A stretch of DNA of 64,000 nt from assembly GCF_015352455.1 (NCBI RefSeq), contig NZ_JADKPN010000001.1, forward strand, positions 124,001 through 188,000. Reading direction: 5' to 3'. The position numbers and the translations under genes were made by a program. The DNA is from Nocardioides islandensis (lineage in GTDB: Bacteria; Actinomycetota; Actinomycetes; Propionibacteriales; Nocardioidaceae). Of this stretch, positions 16,639 through 25,877 are shown one piece after another (positions within the stretch are counted from its first letter, which is position 1; each line of letters starts with the position of its first letter). Under the pieces are notes generated by a model. It did no database searches and was not told the DNA's origin. It saw only the letters and a program-made list of their open reading frames with translations.

Positions 16639-16654
16639 ATGTACAAACGTACAT
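16639..16654. promoter_or_regulatory. TetR-type operator, copy 2, before the MFS gene
   Basis: ATGTAC-AAAC-GTACAT, identical to 14769-14784. On the minus strand it holds the -10 box TACGTT (16651-16646) and ends one base before the MFS start codon, so the regulator would sit exactly on the promoter of a leaderless gene. This gives autoregulation, because the TetR gene is the next cistron. Confidence 0.8.
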
Positions 16655-16682
16655 CCAACCCTGAGGTCGCGCCTCTGCCGTC

Positions 16683-17999
16683 TCAGCTGATCGTGGCGTG
16701 CCCGCAGGACCGGCGCTCCTGCGCAGGGGTGCGCCCGTCACCCCCGGCGACCAGGCGCGCCACCGGGTCCACGGCGCCGCCGTCGCGGAGCACCCCGACG
16801 ATGTGCACAGCCGCGATGCTCCACACGTCCAGCGTGACGCCCAGCGGCAGCAGCGAACGCGTCTCGGCGATCGCCTCCTGCTCGCCGGCGCGCAGCACGA
16901 CGCGGGTGCCGGGCGCGACCGCGTTGGCCGCGATGGCGACCGCGATGTTGTCGTTCTCGTCGGAGCCGACCGCCGCCAGCGCCAGGGCGCGACGCAGACC
17001 CACGCGCTCCAGCACTCCGCGGTCGCCACCGTGGCCGGACACGACCGGGAGGCGGAGCGCACGGGCGACGTGCAGCTGCGGCGCGGCGGGGTCGCGCTCG
17101 ACGCCGACCACCGGGACGCCGAGGCCACGCAGCTCGGTGCAGAGCCGGATGCCGACCTGCCCCATGCCCACCACGATCACGTGGTCGCGCCGCGGGGCGC
17201 TGCGAGAGCCCAGGAGGGCGATCAGACCGGGCTCGAGCAGCCGGTCCACCAACCCGGCCGTGAACAGCGCGGTGAAGCCGACGCACATCAGCATGGCGAC
17301 CGCGGAGAAGATGGCGTACGCCGTGGACGCCTCGGTGGGACCCGGCCCGACGGTGGCCACCACCCGCGCGGCCTCGAGGAAGGCGGCGCTGGCGCTGTGG
17401 CGCCCGTCGACCATCAGCCAGGCGAAGTCGACGACCAGCACGGTCAGCAGGCCGAACAGCCCGCCCAGCATCAGGTGCGCGCTGAGGTCCTGGACGCCGA
17501 GCCGCAGGACGAGCTGACCCAGGGACCGGCGCATGCCCGAGACGACCCCGCCCTGCGACCGGCGGGGGACGGTGCGGAGCCGGCGCCGACCCCCCGAGTC
17601 GACCACCTGGTGCTCGACGCCGTTGGCCTCCCAGGCCGCGACCACGTCGCGGCCCAGGCAGGGCCCGGCCAGCAGGGGCGCGGCGATCGCCGCCGGGGAC
17701 GTGACGACGGCCTGCGGCAGCAGCGACGACACGTGGTCGGCGATCGTGCGGTCGAAGATCGTCACGACCGTCCGGACGTCGGGGTCGAGGTGCGCGATCG
17801 CGAGCGCGTAGCGGACGGCGAGCACGTCGTCGTGGACCACGACGGCCACGGCGGCCGGTCGGTTCAGGACCGCCTCGGCCAGACAGTCGTCGGCCGGCTC
17901 GACGAGGTGGTCGACCGGCTCCGCCGCCGTACCGAGCTCGTGGCAGATGCGCCGTGACAGCACGGTGTCGCCGATGACCAGGTAACCGGCGCGACGCAT
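16683..17999 (-). CDS. Two-RCK (TrkA-N) membrane protein, channel-like with degenerate filter
   Basis: A 438-residue protein with an unusual order: an N-terminal Rossmann/RCK domain (YLVIGDTVLSRRICHEL, residues about 6-120), a membrane part of about four helices (residues about 170-275), and a C-terminal RCK domain (HVIVVGMGQVGIRLCTEL, from about 288). The pore-like segment reads ATVGPGPTEAS where potassium channels have TVGYGD, so selectivity or conduction is doubtful. Candidate functions are a potassium or other ion channel gated by NAD/ATP, or a regulatory membrane protein. It stands alone with 60 bp upstream. Confidence 0.78.
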   Translation of the reverse strand: MRRAGYLVIGDTVLSRRICHELGTAAEPVDHLVEPADDCLAEAVLNRPAAVAVVVHDDVLAVRYALAIAHLDPDVRTVVTIFDRTIADHVSSLLPQAVVTSPAAIAAPLLAGPCLGRDVVAAWEANGVEHQVVDSGGRRRLRTVPRRSQGGVVSGMRRSLGQLVLRLGVQDLSAHLMLGGLFGLLTVLVVDFAWLMVDGRHSASAAFLEAARVVATVGPGPTEASTAYAIFSAVAMLMCVGFTALFTAGLVDRLLEPGLIALLGSRSAPRRDHVIVVGMGQVGIRLCTELRGLGVPVVGVERDPAAPQLHVARALRLPVVSGHGGDRGVLERVGLRRALALAAVGSDENDNIAVAIAANAVAPGTRVVLRAGEQEAIAETRSLLPLGVTLDVWSIAAVHIVGVLRDGGAVDPVARLVAGGDGRTPAQERRSCGHATIS

Positions 18000-18059
18000 G
18001 GCCCATCGTCCCGGACACGGTGCCCCAGCCGGCGGGGCTGTCCACGGGGTGGGAGGGCG

Positions 18060-18563
18060 TCAGGCGCTGGGCAGGCCCTTCACGTACGCCGCCTGGCCGA
18101 GGTGCTGGAAGTCGTCGCCCACCACGCTGACCAGCCGGACGCCGAGCGTGACCGGCGGGTCCCACGAGGTGTCGACGACGCGGTCCAGGTCGTCGGGGGC
18201 GAGGCCCTTCACGTACCCGAGGGTCGCCTCGGTCACGGCGTCGGCGTAGCCGGCCAGCAGCTCGGCGGTCGCGGCGAAGGCGCCGACGTCGGCCGAGGAC
18301 TGGGCATAGCCGGTCGCCGCGTCGTCGTAGGCAAGCGCGAACCGTCCTGCGAAGCCCTGGGCCGTCCAGACCTGCTCGGTGCCCGCCACGTCGGCGACGT
18401 GGTCGTCCTGGACGCGGAACGAGTGCCAGACCAGCCAGCCGATCGGGTTGGCGTCCGGCCCGGGTCGGTGGGCGAGGGCGTCGTCGTCGAGACCGTCGAG
18501 CACCCGGTAGGCGAGGCCGCGGATGCGTCCGAAGGCGTCGGTCAGTAGGTCAGCCGGGGTCAT
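18060..18563 (-). CDS. DinB/mycothiol-maleylpyruvate-isomerase-like four-helix protein
   Basis: A 167-residue helical protein. The N-terminus MTPADLLTDAFGRI, the segment PIGWLVWHSFRVQDDHV and the C-terminal DDFQHLGQAAYVKGL put three histidines in the spacing of the DinB/DUF664 metal-binding superfamily. Members include thiol-dependent transferases; the reaction here is unknown. A TACCGT box ends 7 nt before the ATG, suggesting a leaderless message, and the start faces the + strand gene at 18588 across a 24-bp shared promoter region. Confidence 0.75.
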   Translation of the reverse strand: MTPADLLTDAFGRIRGLAYRVLDGLDDDALAHRPGPDANPIGWLVWHSFRVQDDHVADVAGTEQVWTAQGFAGRFALAYDDAATGYAQSSADVGAFAATAELLAGYADAVTEATLGYVKGLAPDDLDRVVDTSWDPPVTLGVRLVSVVGDDFQHLGQAAYVKGLPSA

Positions 18564-18587
18564 GTCGTGCACGGTAGCCCTGCCAGG

Positions 18588-19919
18588 ATGAGGCGCGTGC
18601 CGGGCCGCTTCGAGATCGTCGCGCGCCGCCGGCCGGTCCGTCTCGTCGCGCCGGGGTTCGTCCAGGTGCACGCGGAAGGGCCGGGGACGTGGGCAGTGCC
18701 GCAGCCGGCGCCGTACGTCGCCGCGACGGCCGTCGGGGCCGGCGAGGTCGTCCTGGGCGCGGGCGACGCGGAGCTCGCGGTCGAGCTGGCCGGCGACGTG
18801 ATCAGCCTGCGCGTCACGACGGCCGGCCGGACGACCCGGCACCGCAGCCGCCGGTTCGGCCGGCTGCCGCACGCCCCCGAGGAGCTCGGGATCACCGTCA
18901 CCGGCACCTGGCTCACGGCCTTCGCGCGCGAGGCCGGGCGCTGGGTGGCCAGCGCCAGGTACGACCTGAGGGAACGGCTGGACGTCCGCGACGAGGCGTT
19001 CTGTGCGGACCTGCACGTGTCGACGACCGGCGGTGGTGCCGTCGAGGCCGGAGCGTTCGGCCAGCTGGGCCTGCGCGACGTACGCCTGGTCACCGAGGTC
19101 GACGGCACACCGGTTCGCGACGGACCACGCCTCCTGCTCACCGCGACGCACGCGGGCCCGGGCTTCTTCGACACCGCGCACACCGGCGTCTGGAGCCTGG
19201 ACCCCGACGAGTGGCGGCTCGAGCACCGTGCCGACCTGTTCTTCCGGCGGCCCGAGAAGCCCGGGGTGTACGGCGACAACGCGACGCACCTGGTGCGCGA
19301 CGGGGCGTCGGACGGGGCCGGGTGGCTGGTCGCCACCAGCACCTGGGGCGACTTCAGCCGGGCGGACAAGGACGCCGCGGTCACCACCACGATCGCCCGG
19401 TCGGACGCCGACCTGACGCGCGGCCGCCACGTCCTCGACACCCGGGCCCTGCGGCTGCCGACCACGGGCCTGCGCTCGGTCGGCACCTGGGACCCGCACC
19501 TGGTCCGCTCGGGCGACTCCTGGCTGGTCGCGTTCGTCACGGCGTCGAGGTTCTTCCGCTTCCACCCCGCACTGGCGGCCGGGCCCGACCTCGACAGCCT
19601 CGAGCTGGTGGCCGCCGACCCGAGCCGGACCGCGACCGAGGGACCGACACTCGCGAAGCTCGACGGCGAGTGGCGGCTGCTCGCCAGCGACGGCCGCGAC
19701 GGACCGCGCGAGCGGCGGATGACCTTTCCCGTCTTCGACCTCGCCCTGGAGCAGGTCGGGACCCTCGATGCGCCGTACCCCACCAACCTGCCGTGGCCGA
19801 CCATCGTCGAGACCGACAGCGGGTGGGCGCTCGTGACGTTCGACGGCACCCGCGCCGGCGGCGACCTCGTGGGCTACGGCACCCACGGCGACGTCGTCGT
19901 CGCTACAGCTTCACGATGA
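18588..19919 (+). CDS. Unassigned 443-residue protein, beta-propeller-like
   Basis: I do not recognise a named family. The protein is rich in short strands with repeated aromatic-Asp/Gly patterns: GTWDPHLVRSGDSWLVAF, TEGPTLAKLDGEWRLLAS and PWPTIVETDSGWALVTFDG. These resemble blades of five-bladed glycoside-hydrolase-type (GH43/GH68-like) propellers. No signal peptide or membrane helix is visible, which argues for a cytoplasmic location. ATG at 18588 is preferred: TAGCCC lies 7 nt upstream as a possible -10 of a leaderless message; a GTG at 18567 is also in frame. Its 3' end overlaps the convergent sigma factor gene by 17 bp. Confidence 0.7.
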   Translation: MRRVPGRFEIVARRRPVRLVAPGFVQVHAEGPGTWAVPQPAPYVAATAVGAGEVVLGAGDAELAVELAGDVISLRVTTAGRTTRHRSRRFGRLPHAPEELGITVTGTWLTAFAREAGRWVASARYDLRERLDVRDEAFCADLHVSTTGGGAVEAGAFGQLGLRDVRLVTEVDGTPVRDGPRLLLTATHAGPGFFDTAHTGVWSLDPDEWRLEHRADLFFRRPEKPGVYGDNATHLVRDGASDGAGWLVATSTWGDFSRADKDAAVTTTIARSDADLTRGRHVLDTRALRLPTTGLRSVGTWDPHLVRSGDSWLVAFVTASRFFRFHPALAAGPDLDSLELVAADPSRTATEGPTLAKLDGEWRLLASDGRDGPRERRMTFPVFDLALEQVGTLDAPYPTNLPWPTIVETDSGWALVTFDGTRAGGDLVGYGTHGDVVVATASR

Positions 19920-20469
19920 GCAGCGGCTGCACGGTCTTGCGCGCCTGGTGGATGCGGGACTTGACCGTGCCGAGCGGCAGGTCCATCAGCAGCGCGATCT
20001 CGTTGTAGTCGAGCTCCTGGATGTCGCGCAGCACCAGGGCCTCGACCAGCAGCGGGTGGGTCGCGCCGAGGACCTCGAGGGCGTCGAGGAGGTCGAGCCG
20101 GCTGCCGGCGATGACGCTCGTGGTGCGCGGGTCCGCGCTCACCGGCAGCTCGTCGCTGGGCAGCTCGGAGGAGCGGCGCTTGAGCGAGCGGTACGTCGAG
20201 CGGGCGCTGTTGGCCGCCACCGCGTGCAGCCAGGTCGTGAACTTCGAGCGCCCCGCGAACGTGTGGATCCGGGTCGCGACGAGCATCAGGGCGTCCTGGC
20301 ACGCCTCCTCGGCATCCTGCGGGTAGAGGAGCATCCGGCCGCAGATCCGGCGCACCCGCGGCTGGATGAGCGCGAGCAGCTGGTCCAGGGCGTCCTTGTC
20401 CCCATCGGCGGCTCGCAACGCGAGCGCGTCGATGTCGACGTCCTGGTTGGGGTCCTGCTCCTGCACCAC
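19903..20469 (-). CDS. ECF-type RNA polymerase sigma factor
   Basis: A sigma factor of about 188 residues with region 2 (RICGRMLLYPQDAEEACQDA, FTTWLHAVAANSARSTYR) and region 4 (LDYNEIALLMDLPLGTVKSR) and no region 1 or 3, as in extracytoplasmic-function factors. Two adjacent GTG codons (20469, 20466) follow GGGGGAG and are the best starts; an in-frame start at 20523 would add a poorly conserved, proline-containing leader. It is divergent from a Ser/Thr kinase 62 bp away, and no anti-sigma gene is adjacent, so control by the kinase is an attractive but unproven idea. Confidence 0.88.
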   Translation of the reverse strand: MVQEQDPNQDVDIDALALRAADGDKDALDQLLALIQPRVRRICGRMLLYPQDAEEACQDALMLVATRIHTFAGRSKFTTWLHAVAANSARSTYRSLKRRSSELPSDELPVSADPRTTSVIAGSRLDLLDALEVLGATHPLLVEALVLRDIQELDYNEIALLMDLPLGTVKSRIHQARKTVQPLLIVKL

Positions 20470-20531
20470 GCGACTCCCCCGAGGGTCAGCCAACCGGGTG
20501 GACCCGGTCGGGTGAGGGCACAATACCGAGC

Positions 20532-21500
20532 GTGTCCCTCCCCGAACGCCTTGGTCGGCTGCATCGCGTCGACCGTCTCGGCGTCGGCGGCTTCTCCTCG
20601 GTCTGGCTGTTCCGGGACGACGAGCTGCGATCGGACGTCGCGGTGAAGGCGCTCGCGGACAACTGGTCGCAGCGCGAGGACATCCGTGAACGGTTCCTGG
20701 AGGAGGCCCGGATCCTCCGCGCGTCGGACAGCGACCACGTCGTGCGCGTGTACGACATCGGCGAGGCCGACGGCACGCCGTACTTCGTGATGACGTACGC
20801 CGACCGCGGCACGGTCGCCGACCTGCTCACCGAGGGTCGGCTCCCGCTGGAGCGCGTGGTCCCCATCGTCATGCAGGCCGGCGACGGTCTCGCGGTGCTG
20901 CACGCCAGGGGCGTCGTGCACCGCGACATCAAGCCGCAGAACCTCCTGCTCGCCAGCGACGGGCTGGGCCGCGAGCGGGTGATGGTCGCCGACCTGGGCG
21001 TCGCCAAGGCCCTCATCCATGCCAGCGGGCTGACCCAGGTGGTCGGCACCCCGGCGTACATGGCCCCCGAGCAGGCCATCGGCGGCGGGATCGACGAGCG
21101 CGCCGACGTGCACGGGCTGGCGGCCGTGGCCTACCACCTGCTCACCGGTCACGTCGCCCGCAGCGGCGGCGTCCGCGACCTGACGACGGCCAAGCTGCCG
21201 CCTCCGCCCTCGGCGTTCGTGGAGGTCTCGCCCGACGTCGACGAGGCGATCCTGCGCGGGCTGGAGCCGGACCGCGACGACCGCTGGCCCGACATCGCCT
21301 CCTTCGTGGAGGCACTCACCGCGGCCGCGCCCGAGGCAGTGCCGACCACCACGGTCCTCGGCCTGCGCCCGCAGCCGCCGGCCGGGCCGCGCCGGCGTCC
21401 CAGCAGCGAGCTCCCGGCGGTCCTCCTGGCCGTGCTGTGCCTGGTGGTGGCGCTGGCGATGTTCGGGGCCTCGTACGCCGTTGTGTCGATGCTCGAGTAG
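20532..21500 (+). CDS. Membrane-anchored Ser/Thr protein kinase (PknB-like catalytic domain)
   Basis: A 322-residue kinase. Glycine loop LGVGGFSS, Lys39 in VAVKAL, catalytic HRDIKPQN (Asp132), ADLGVAKA in place of DFG (Asp154) and [10 protein letters not shown] all indicate an active enzyme. A Pro/Arg-rich juxtamembrane segment (about 275-293) leads to one C-terminal helix (about 295-316), after which only a few residues remain outside, so there is no PASTA or other sensor domain. The GTG start lacks a clear ribosome site. The divergent ECF sigma factor gene is its nearest neighbour. Confidence 0.9.
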   Translation: MSLPERLGRLHRVDRLGVGGFSSVWLFRDDELRSDVAVKALADNWSQREDIRERFLEEARILRASDSDHVVRVYDIGEADGTPYFVMTYADRGTVADLLTEGRLPLERVVPIVMQAGDGLAVLHARGVVHRDIKPQNLLLASDGLGRERVMVADLGVAKALIHASGLTQVVGTPAYMAPEQAIGGGIDERADVHGLAAVAYHLLTGHVARSGGVRDLTTAKLPPPPSAFVEVSPDVDEAILRGLEPDRDDRWPDIASFVEALTAAAPEAVPTTTVLGLRPQPPAGPRRRPSSELPAVLLAVLCLVVALAMFGASYAVVSMLE

Positions 21501-21610
21501 CCGGGGGCCTACGCTGGAGGTCGCGCTCCACGCCTGCGATCCAGGCCGCGGCGCGAGCCACCTCATCCTCGCCGCCCACCCTCGCGGCTCGCACGAGAAA
21601 GTGGTCGCCC

Positions 21611-22681
21611 ATGACCGACGTCTTCGAAGCCAGCGCCGAGCACGAGCAGGTCGTCTTCTGCCACGACGCCGCCTCCGGCCTCCGCGCGATCATCGCGCTC
21701 CACAGCACGGCACTCGGTCCCGGTCTGGGCGGCACCCGCTTCTACCCGTACGCCAGCACGGACGACGCCCTGCGCGACGTGCTCAACCTCTCCCGTGGCA
21801 TGACCTACAAGAACGCACTCGCCGGCCTCGACCTCGGCGGCGGCAAGGCCGTCATCATCGGCGACCCGGCGACCGGCAAGACCGAGCAGCTGCTGCGGGC
21901 CTACGGACGGTTCGTGCAGTCGCTGAACGGCCGCTACTACACGGCGTGCGACGTCGGCACCTACTCCGAGGACATGGACGTCGTGGCCCGCGAGAGCCGC
22001 TTCGTCACCGGTCGCACCACGGCCCACGGCGGCGCCGGCGACTCGTCGGTGCTCACGGCGTACGGCGTGTTCCAGGGCATGCGCGCCTCGGCCGAGACCA
22101 TCTGGGGCGAGCCCACGCTCGCCGGCCGGATCGTCGGCATCGCGGGCGTCGGCAAGGTCGGCCGGCACCTGGTGCGGCACCTGACCGAGGACGGCGCGAC
22201 CGTCGTGGTCACCGACGTGAACGCCGACGCCGTGCTGCGGGTCCGCGAGGAGTTCCCGGCCGTGAAGGTGGTCGCGTCGACCGACGCCCTGCTGGCCGAG
22301 CAGCTCGACGTGTACTCCCCCAACGCGCTGGGAGGTGCGCTCACCGACGACGTGGTGGAGACGCTGACGGCCCGCATCGTCTGCGGCGGCGCCAACAACC
22401 AGCTCGCGCACACCGGCGTCGAGAAGCGGCTCGAGGAGCGCGGCATCCTCTACGCGCCCGACTACTGCGTGAACTCCGGAGGCGTGATCCAGGTCGCCGA
22501 CGAGCTCGAGGGCTTCTCCTTCGAGCGCGCCCAGCAGCGGGCCAGCGGCATCTTCGAGACGACGCGCCGGGTCTTCGCGCTGGCCAAGTCCGACGGCGTG
22601 CCCCCGGCGATCGCCGCGGACCGGCTGGCCGAGCGTCGCATCCGCGAGGTGGGACGCCTGCGGGGCGTCTACCTGGGATGA
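21611..22681 (+). CDS. vdh: Valine/leucine dehydrogenase (Glu/Leu/Phe/Val dehydrogenase family)
   Basis: A 356-residue NAD+-dependent amino acid dehydrogenase that deaminates branched-chain amino acids to 2-keto acids, feeding catabolism or branched fatty-acid primers. Lys67 in MTYKNALAG binds the substrate carboxylate and Lys79 in DLGGGKAVI is catalytic; [12 protein letters not shown] starts the NAD Rossmann fold near residue 176. Length fits valine/leucine rather than hexameric glutamate dehydrogenases; the exact amino acid preference is inferred. A TACGCT box at 21508 would give a leader of about 90 nt. Confidence 0.88.
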   Translation: MTDVFEASAEHEQVVFCHDAASGLRAIIALHSTALGPGLGGTRFYPYASTDDALRDVLNLSRGMTYKNALAGLDLGGGKAVIIGDPATGKTEQLLRAYGRFVQSLNGRYYTACDVGTYSEDMDVVARESRFVTGRTTAHGGAGDSSVLTAYGVFQGMRASAETIWGEPTLAGRIVGIAGVGKVGRHLVRHLTEDGATVVVTDVNADAVLRVREEFPAVKVVASTDALLAEQLDVYSPNALGGALTDDVVETLTARIVCGGANNQLAHTGVEKRLEERGILYAPDYCVNSGGVIQVADELEGFSFERAQQRASGIFETTRRVFALAKSDGVPPAIAADRLAERRIREVGRLRGVYLG

Positions 22682-22807
22682 GCAGCTGAGCACGAGCAAC
22701 GAGCGCTCGGCGTGGGCTCAGCCAGGTCGAGCAAGCGACACGACCGAGGAACGGGGTCGCGCGAGCGCGTCGAGACCCGGTGACGTGCCTGGTTCAGAAC
22801 CGACAGC

Positions 22808-22993
22808 TCAGTCCCGGCGCGGCTCGGCGTAGTCGGACCACTGGTCGAGGTCCGGACCGTCGTCCTGCTCCTCGGAGTCCGGCTCGTCGCCGTGGAGCTC
22901 CTTCGCGAGCGCCCCGAAGTCCGTCTCGTGTGTGCGGTACTTCAGGTCGCGGGCGACCTTCGTCTGCTTCGCCTTGGCTCGGCCGCGCCCCAT
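22808..22993 (-). CDS. DUF3073 protein (61 aa)
   Basis: A small, highly charged soluble protein conserved in actinobacteria. It opens MGRGRAKAKQTKVARDLKYR, a basic segment, and ends with an acidic tail (DSEEQDDGPDLDQWSDY). That charge split suggests binding to nucleic acid or ribosomes, but no function is established to my knowledge. GAGGGGG stands 8 nt before the ATG. It is convergent with the valine dehydrogenase gene; the 126 bp between them show only weak hairpins such as GGTTCAGAACC at about 22792-22802. Confidence 0.85.
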   Translation of the reverse strand: MGRGRAKAKQTKVARDLKYRTHETDFGALAKELHGDEPDSEEQDDGPDLDQWSDYAEPRRD

Positions 22994-23250
22994 AGGGTCG
23001 ACCCCCTCGCACTTGGCCGGGGCTCACGCGTCGAGCGGGCTCACCGGTCTGATCGGTCTCTGTCGTAGGCGCAACGCTACCTGGTGCCGGGCTGTTCCTG
23101 CACACGACGTCCGGAAATCCGAGCCAAGTCCCCGCGAGCGTGCGAGCGGGGGGCTAGATGAGCGAGGAGATTGAGGAGGTCCGGCGACACCGGAGCGCAG
23201 CGACGGGATCGCCGAACCGTCTCGAAATCTGCTGCGAGCGGAGCCGGGGC

Positions 23251-24321
23251 TCACCAGCCGGGGTGCTGCCCGACCAGGTCGACGGTGCCACCCGGGCCCT
23301 CGGCACGGGTCACCTCGCCGGCCACCCACGCCCGTACGTCGTGGCTCGCGAGCGCAGCCACCGCGCGGTCGGCGTCGTCAGGCGCGACCACCGCGACCAT
23401 GCCGACGCCGCAGTTGAGGGTCTGCTCCAGGTCGGCCTGGTCGACCTGCCCGACCGTCCTGACCAGGTCGAACACCGGCGCGGGCGTCCAGGTCGAGCGG
23501 TCGATGGTGACCGCGACCTCCACCGGGAGCACGCGGGCGAGGTTGGCCGCGAGGCCCCCGCCCGTCACGTGGGACATGGCGTGCACCCCGGACGTGTCCG
23601 CCAGCCGGTCGGCCAGGTCGAGGCAGGCCTTGGCGTAGATCCGGGTGGGCTCGAGGAGCTCCTCGCCGAGGGTGCGGCCCAGCTCGGGCACGTCCCGGTC
23701 CAGCCGCCAGCCGGCCGTGGTGAGGAGCACGTGGCGCACCAGGGAGTAGCCGTTGGAGTGCAGCCCGCTGGACTCCATCGCGACGACCGCGTCGCCGGGA
23801 CGCACGCGGCCGGGGCCGAGCAGCCGGGACGCCTCGACCACGCCCGTGGTGGAGCCGGCCACGTCGTACTCGTCCGGCTCCAGCAGCCCGGGGTGCTCGG
23901 CGGTCTCGCCGCCGATGAGCGCGCAGCCGGCCTCGACGCAGGCCTCGGCGATGCCCTTGACGATCGCCGCGATCCGCTCGGGGACCACCCGGCCGGTGGC
24001 GATGTAGTCGGTGAGGAAGAGCGGCTCCGCCCCGCACACCACCAGGTCGTCGACGAGCATCCCGACCAGGTCGAACCCGATGGTGTCGTGCTTGTCCATC
24101 GCCTGCGCGATGGCCACCTTGGTGCCCACGCCGTCGGCGGAGGTGGCGAGCAGCGGCTGGTCGTAGGCCTTCAGCGCCGACGCGTCGAACAGCCCGGCGA
24201 AGCCGCCGATGCCACCGATCACCTCGGGCCGGCGGGCCTTCTCGACCCAGGTGCGCATCAGCTCGACGGCCTTGTCGCCGGCCTCGATGGAGACGCCGGC
24301 GGCGGCGTACGCGTCGGTCAT
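23251..24321 (-). CDS. purM: Phosphoribosylformylglycinamidine cyclo-ligase
   Basis: A 356-residue AIR synthetase that closes the imidazole ring (FGAM + ATP to AIR), step 5 of purine synthesis. Diagnostic motifs are GGFAGLFD, TSADGVGTK, FDLVGMLVDDL, ALIGGETAEHPG, SSGLHSNGYSLVR and SHVTGGGLAANL. AGGA lies before the ATG at 24321. It follows purF after 14 bp, so the two form a purF-purM operon, the usual actinobacterial pair. Confidence 0.97.
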   Translation of the reverse strand: MTDAYAAAGVSIEAGDKAVELMRTWVEKARRPEVIGGIGGFAGLFDASALKAYDQPLLATSADGVGTKVAIAQAMDKHDTIGFDLVGMLVDDLVVCGAEPLFLTDYIATGRVVPERIAAIVKGIAEACVEAGCALIGGETAEHPGLLEPDEYDVAGSTTGVVEASRLLGPGRVRPGDAVVAMESSGLHSNGYSLVRHVLLTTAGWRLDRDVPELGRTLGEELLEPTRIYAKACLDLADRLADTSGVHAMSHVTGGGLAANLARVLPVEVAVTIDRSTWTPAPVFDLVRTVGQVDQADLEQTLNCGVGMVAVVAPDDADRAVAALASHDVRAWVAGEVTRAEGPGGTVDLVGQHPGW

Positions 24322-24335
24322 CGCGGTCCTGTCGG

Positions 24336-25871
24336 TCAGGGGTTGTTCAGCACGGGCAGGGCAGCAGCGAACGTCGGCTCGAGCAGGTGCTTGCCGAGGA
24401 GCCGCTCGTCGGGGAGCTCGATGGGGTACTGGCCGGTGAAGCAGGCCGAGCACAGCCGGTCGGCCGGCTGCTTCGTGGCCTCGATCATCCCGTCGAGCGA
24501 GATGTACCCGAGGGAGTCGGCGCCGACGCTGGCGGCGATCTCGGCGACGTCGAGGCCGTTGGCGATCAGCTCGGCGCGGGTGGCGAAGTCGATGCCGTAG
24601 AAGCACGGCCACTTCACCGGCGGGCTGGAGATACGCACGTGCACCTCCAGGGCGCCGGCCTCGCGGAGCATCCGCACCTGCGCGCGCTGGGTGTTGCCGC
24701 GGACGATCGAGTCGTCGACGACGATGATCCGCTTGCCGCGGATCATGTGCTCCAGGGCGTTGAGCTTGAGGCGGATGCCGAGCTGGCGCAGCGTCTGGCT
24801 GGGCTGGATGAACGTGCGGCCGACGTACGCGTTCTTGACGAAGCCCTGGCCGAACGGGATGCCGGACTGCTCCGCGAACCCGACGGCGGCGGGCGTGCCG
24901 GACTCGGGCACCGGGATGACCAGGTCGGCGTCGACCGGGTGCTCCTCGGCGAGCCGGCGGCCCATCGCGACGCGCGCCTCGTGGACGTTGCGGCCGGCGA
25001 TGGTGGCGTCGGGGCGGGCGAGGTAGACGTACTCGAACACGCAGCCCTTGGGCTCCGGCTCGGCGAACCTGTGGGAGCGCAGGCCGTTCTCGTCGATGAC
25101 GATCAGCTCGCCGGGCTCGACCTCGCGGACGACGCTGGCACCGATGGTCGCCAGGGCGGCGTCCTCGCTGGCGACGACCCACCCGCGTGCGAGCCGCCCC
25201 AGCACGAGGGGGCGGATGCCCTGCGGGTCGCGGGCGGCGTACAGGGTGTCCTCGTTCATCCAGACGAACGAGAACGCGCCCTTGAGCTGCGGCAGCACCT
25301 CGATCGCGCGCTGCTCCAGGGTGGTGTCGGGGTGGTGCGCGAGGAGTGCCGTCACCAGGCCGGTGTCGTTGGTGGACGCCTCGACCTCGCGGAGGTGCAG
25401 GTCGAGCTCGGCCTGCTCGGTGGGGAGGTCCTCGACGAGCTGCTTGAGCTCGTGGGTGTTGATCAGGTTGCCGTTGTGACCGAGGGCCAGCGAGCCGTCG
25501 TGCGTGGGGCGGAAGGTCGGCTGGGCGTTCTTCCAGGTGCTGGCGCCGGTGGTGGAGTACCGGCAGTGGCCGATGGCGATGCGCCCGACCAGGCTGCTCA
25601 GCGTCGACTCGTCGAAGACCTGCGAGACCAGGCCCATGTCCTTGTACACCAGGATCTGCCGCCCGTTGCTGACCGCGATCCCGGCCGACTCCTGGCCGCG
25701 GTGCTGGAGCGCGTAGAGGGCGAAGTACGTCATCTTCGCGACGTCCTCGCCGGGCGCCCAGATCCCGAACACCCCGCAGGCGTCCTGGGGTCCCTGGTCC
25801 TGCGGGTCGAGTGCCAGCGTCAGACGTCCGTCGCCCCCCCGTCGAGTGACCGGTCGGCCCTGCGGATGCAC
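24336..25871 (-). CDS. purF: Amidophosphoribosyltransferase
   Basis: A 511-residue enzyme for the first committed purine step (PRPP + Gln to phosphoribosylamine). The glutaminase nucleophile is Cys32 in DACGVFGIW, preceded by a 31-residue propeptide that must be cleaved, as in the [4Fe-4S] Bacillus-type enzymes; C-terminal cysteines (CFTGQYP) fit cluster binding. IIVVDDSIVRGNT is the PRPP loop. The GTG start has no ribosome site but TAGACT ends 6 nt before it, indicating a leaderless message. purM follows. Confidence 0.97.
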   Translation of the reverse strand: MHPQGRPVTRRGGDGRLTLALDPQDQGPQDACGVFGIWAPGEDVAKMTYFALYALQHRGQESAGIAVSNGRQILVYKDMGLVSQVFDESTLSSLVGRIAIGHCRYSTTGASTWKNAQPTFRPTHDGSLALGHNGNLINTHELKQLVEDLPTEQAELDLHLREVEASTNDTGLVTALLAHHPDTTLEQRAIEVLPQLKGAFSFVWMNEDTLYAARDPQGIRPLVLGRLARGWVVASEDAALATIGASVVREVEPGELIVIDENGLRSHRFAEPEPKGCVFEYVYLARPDATIAGRNVHEARVAMGRRLAEEHPVDADLVIPVPESGTPAAVGFAEQSGIPFGQGFVKNAYVGRTFIQPSQTLRQLGIRLKLNALEHMIRGKRIIVVDDSIVRGNTQRAQVRMLREAGALEVHVRISSPPVKWPCFYGIDFATRAELIANGLDVAEIAASVGADSLGYISLDGMIEATKQPADRLCSACFTGQYPIELPDERLLGKHLLEPTFAAALPVLNNP

Positions 25872-25877
25872 GCCTGC

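Noticed and set aside
22994..23250. A small plus-strand gene starting at the ATG near 23158
   Set aside because: The frame runs into purM antisense and its first residues are made of GAGCGAGGAG/GGAGCGCAGCGA low-complexity DNA; no family signal.
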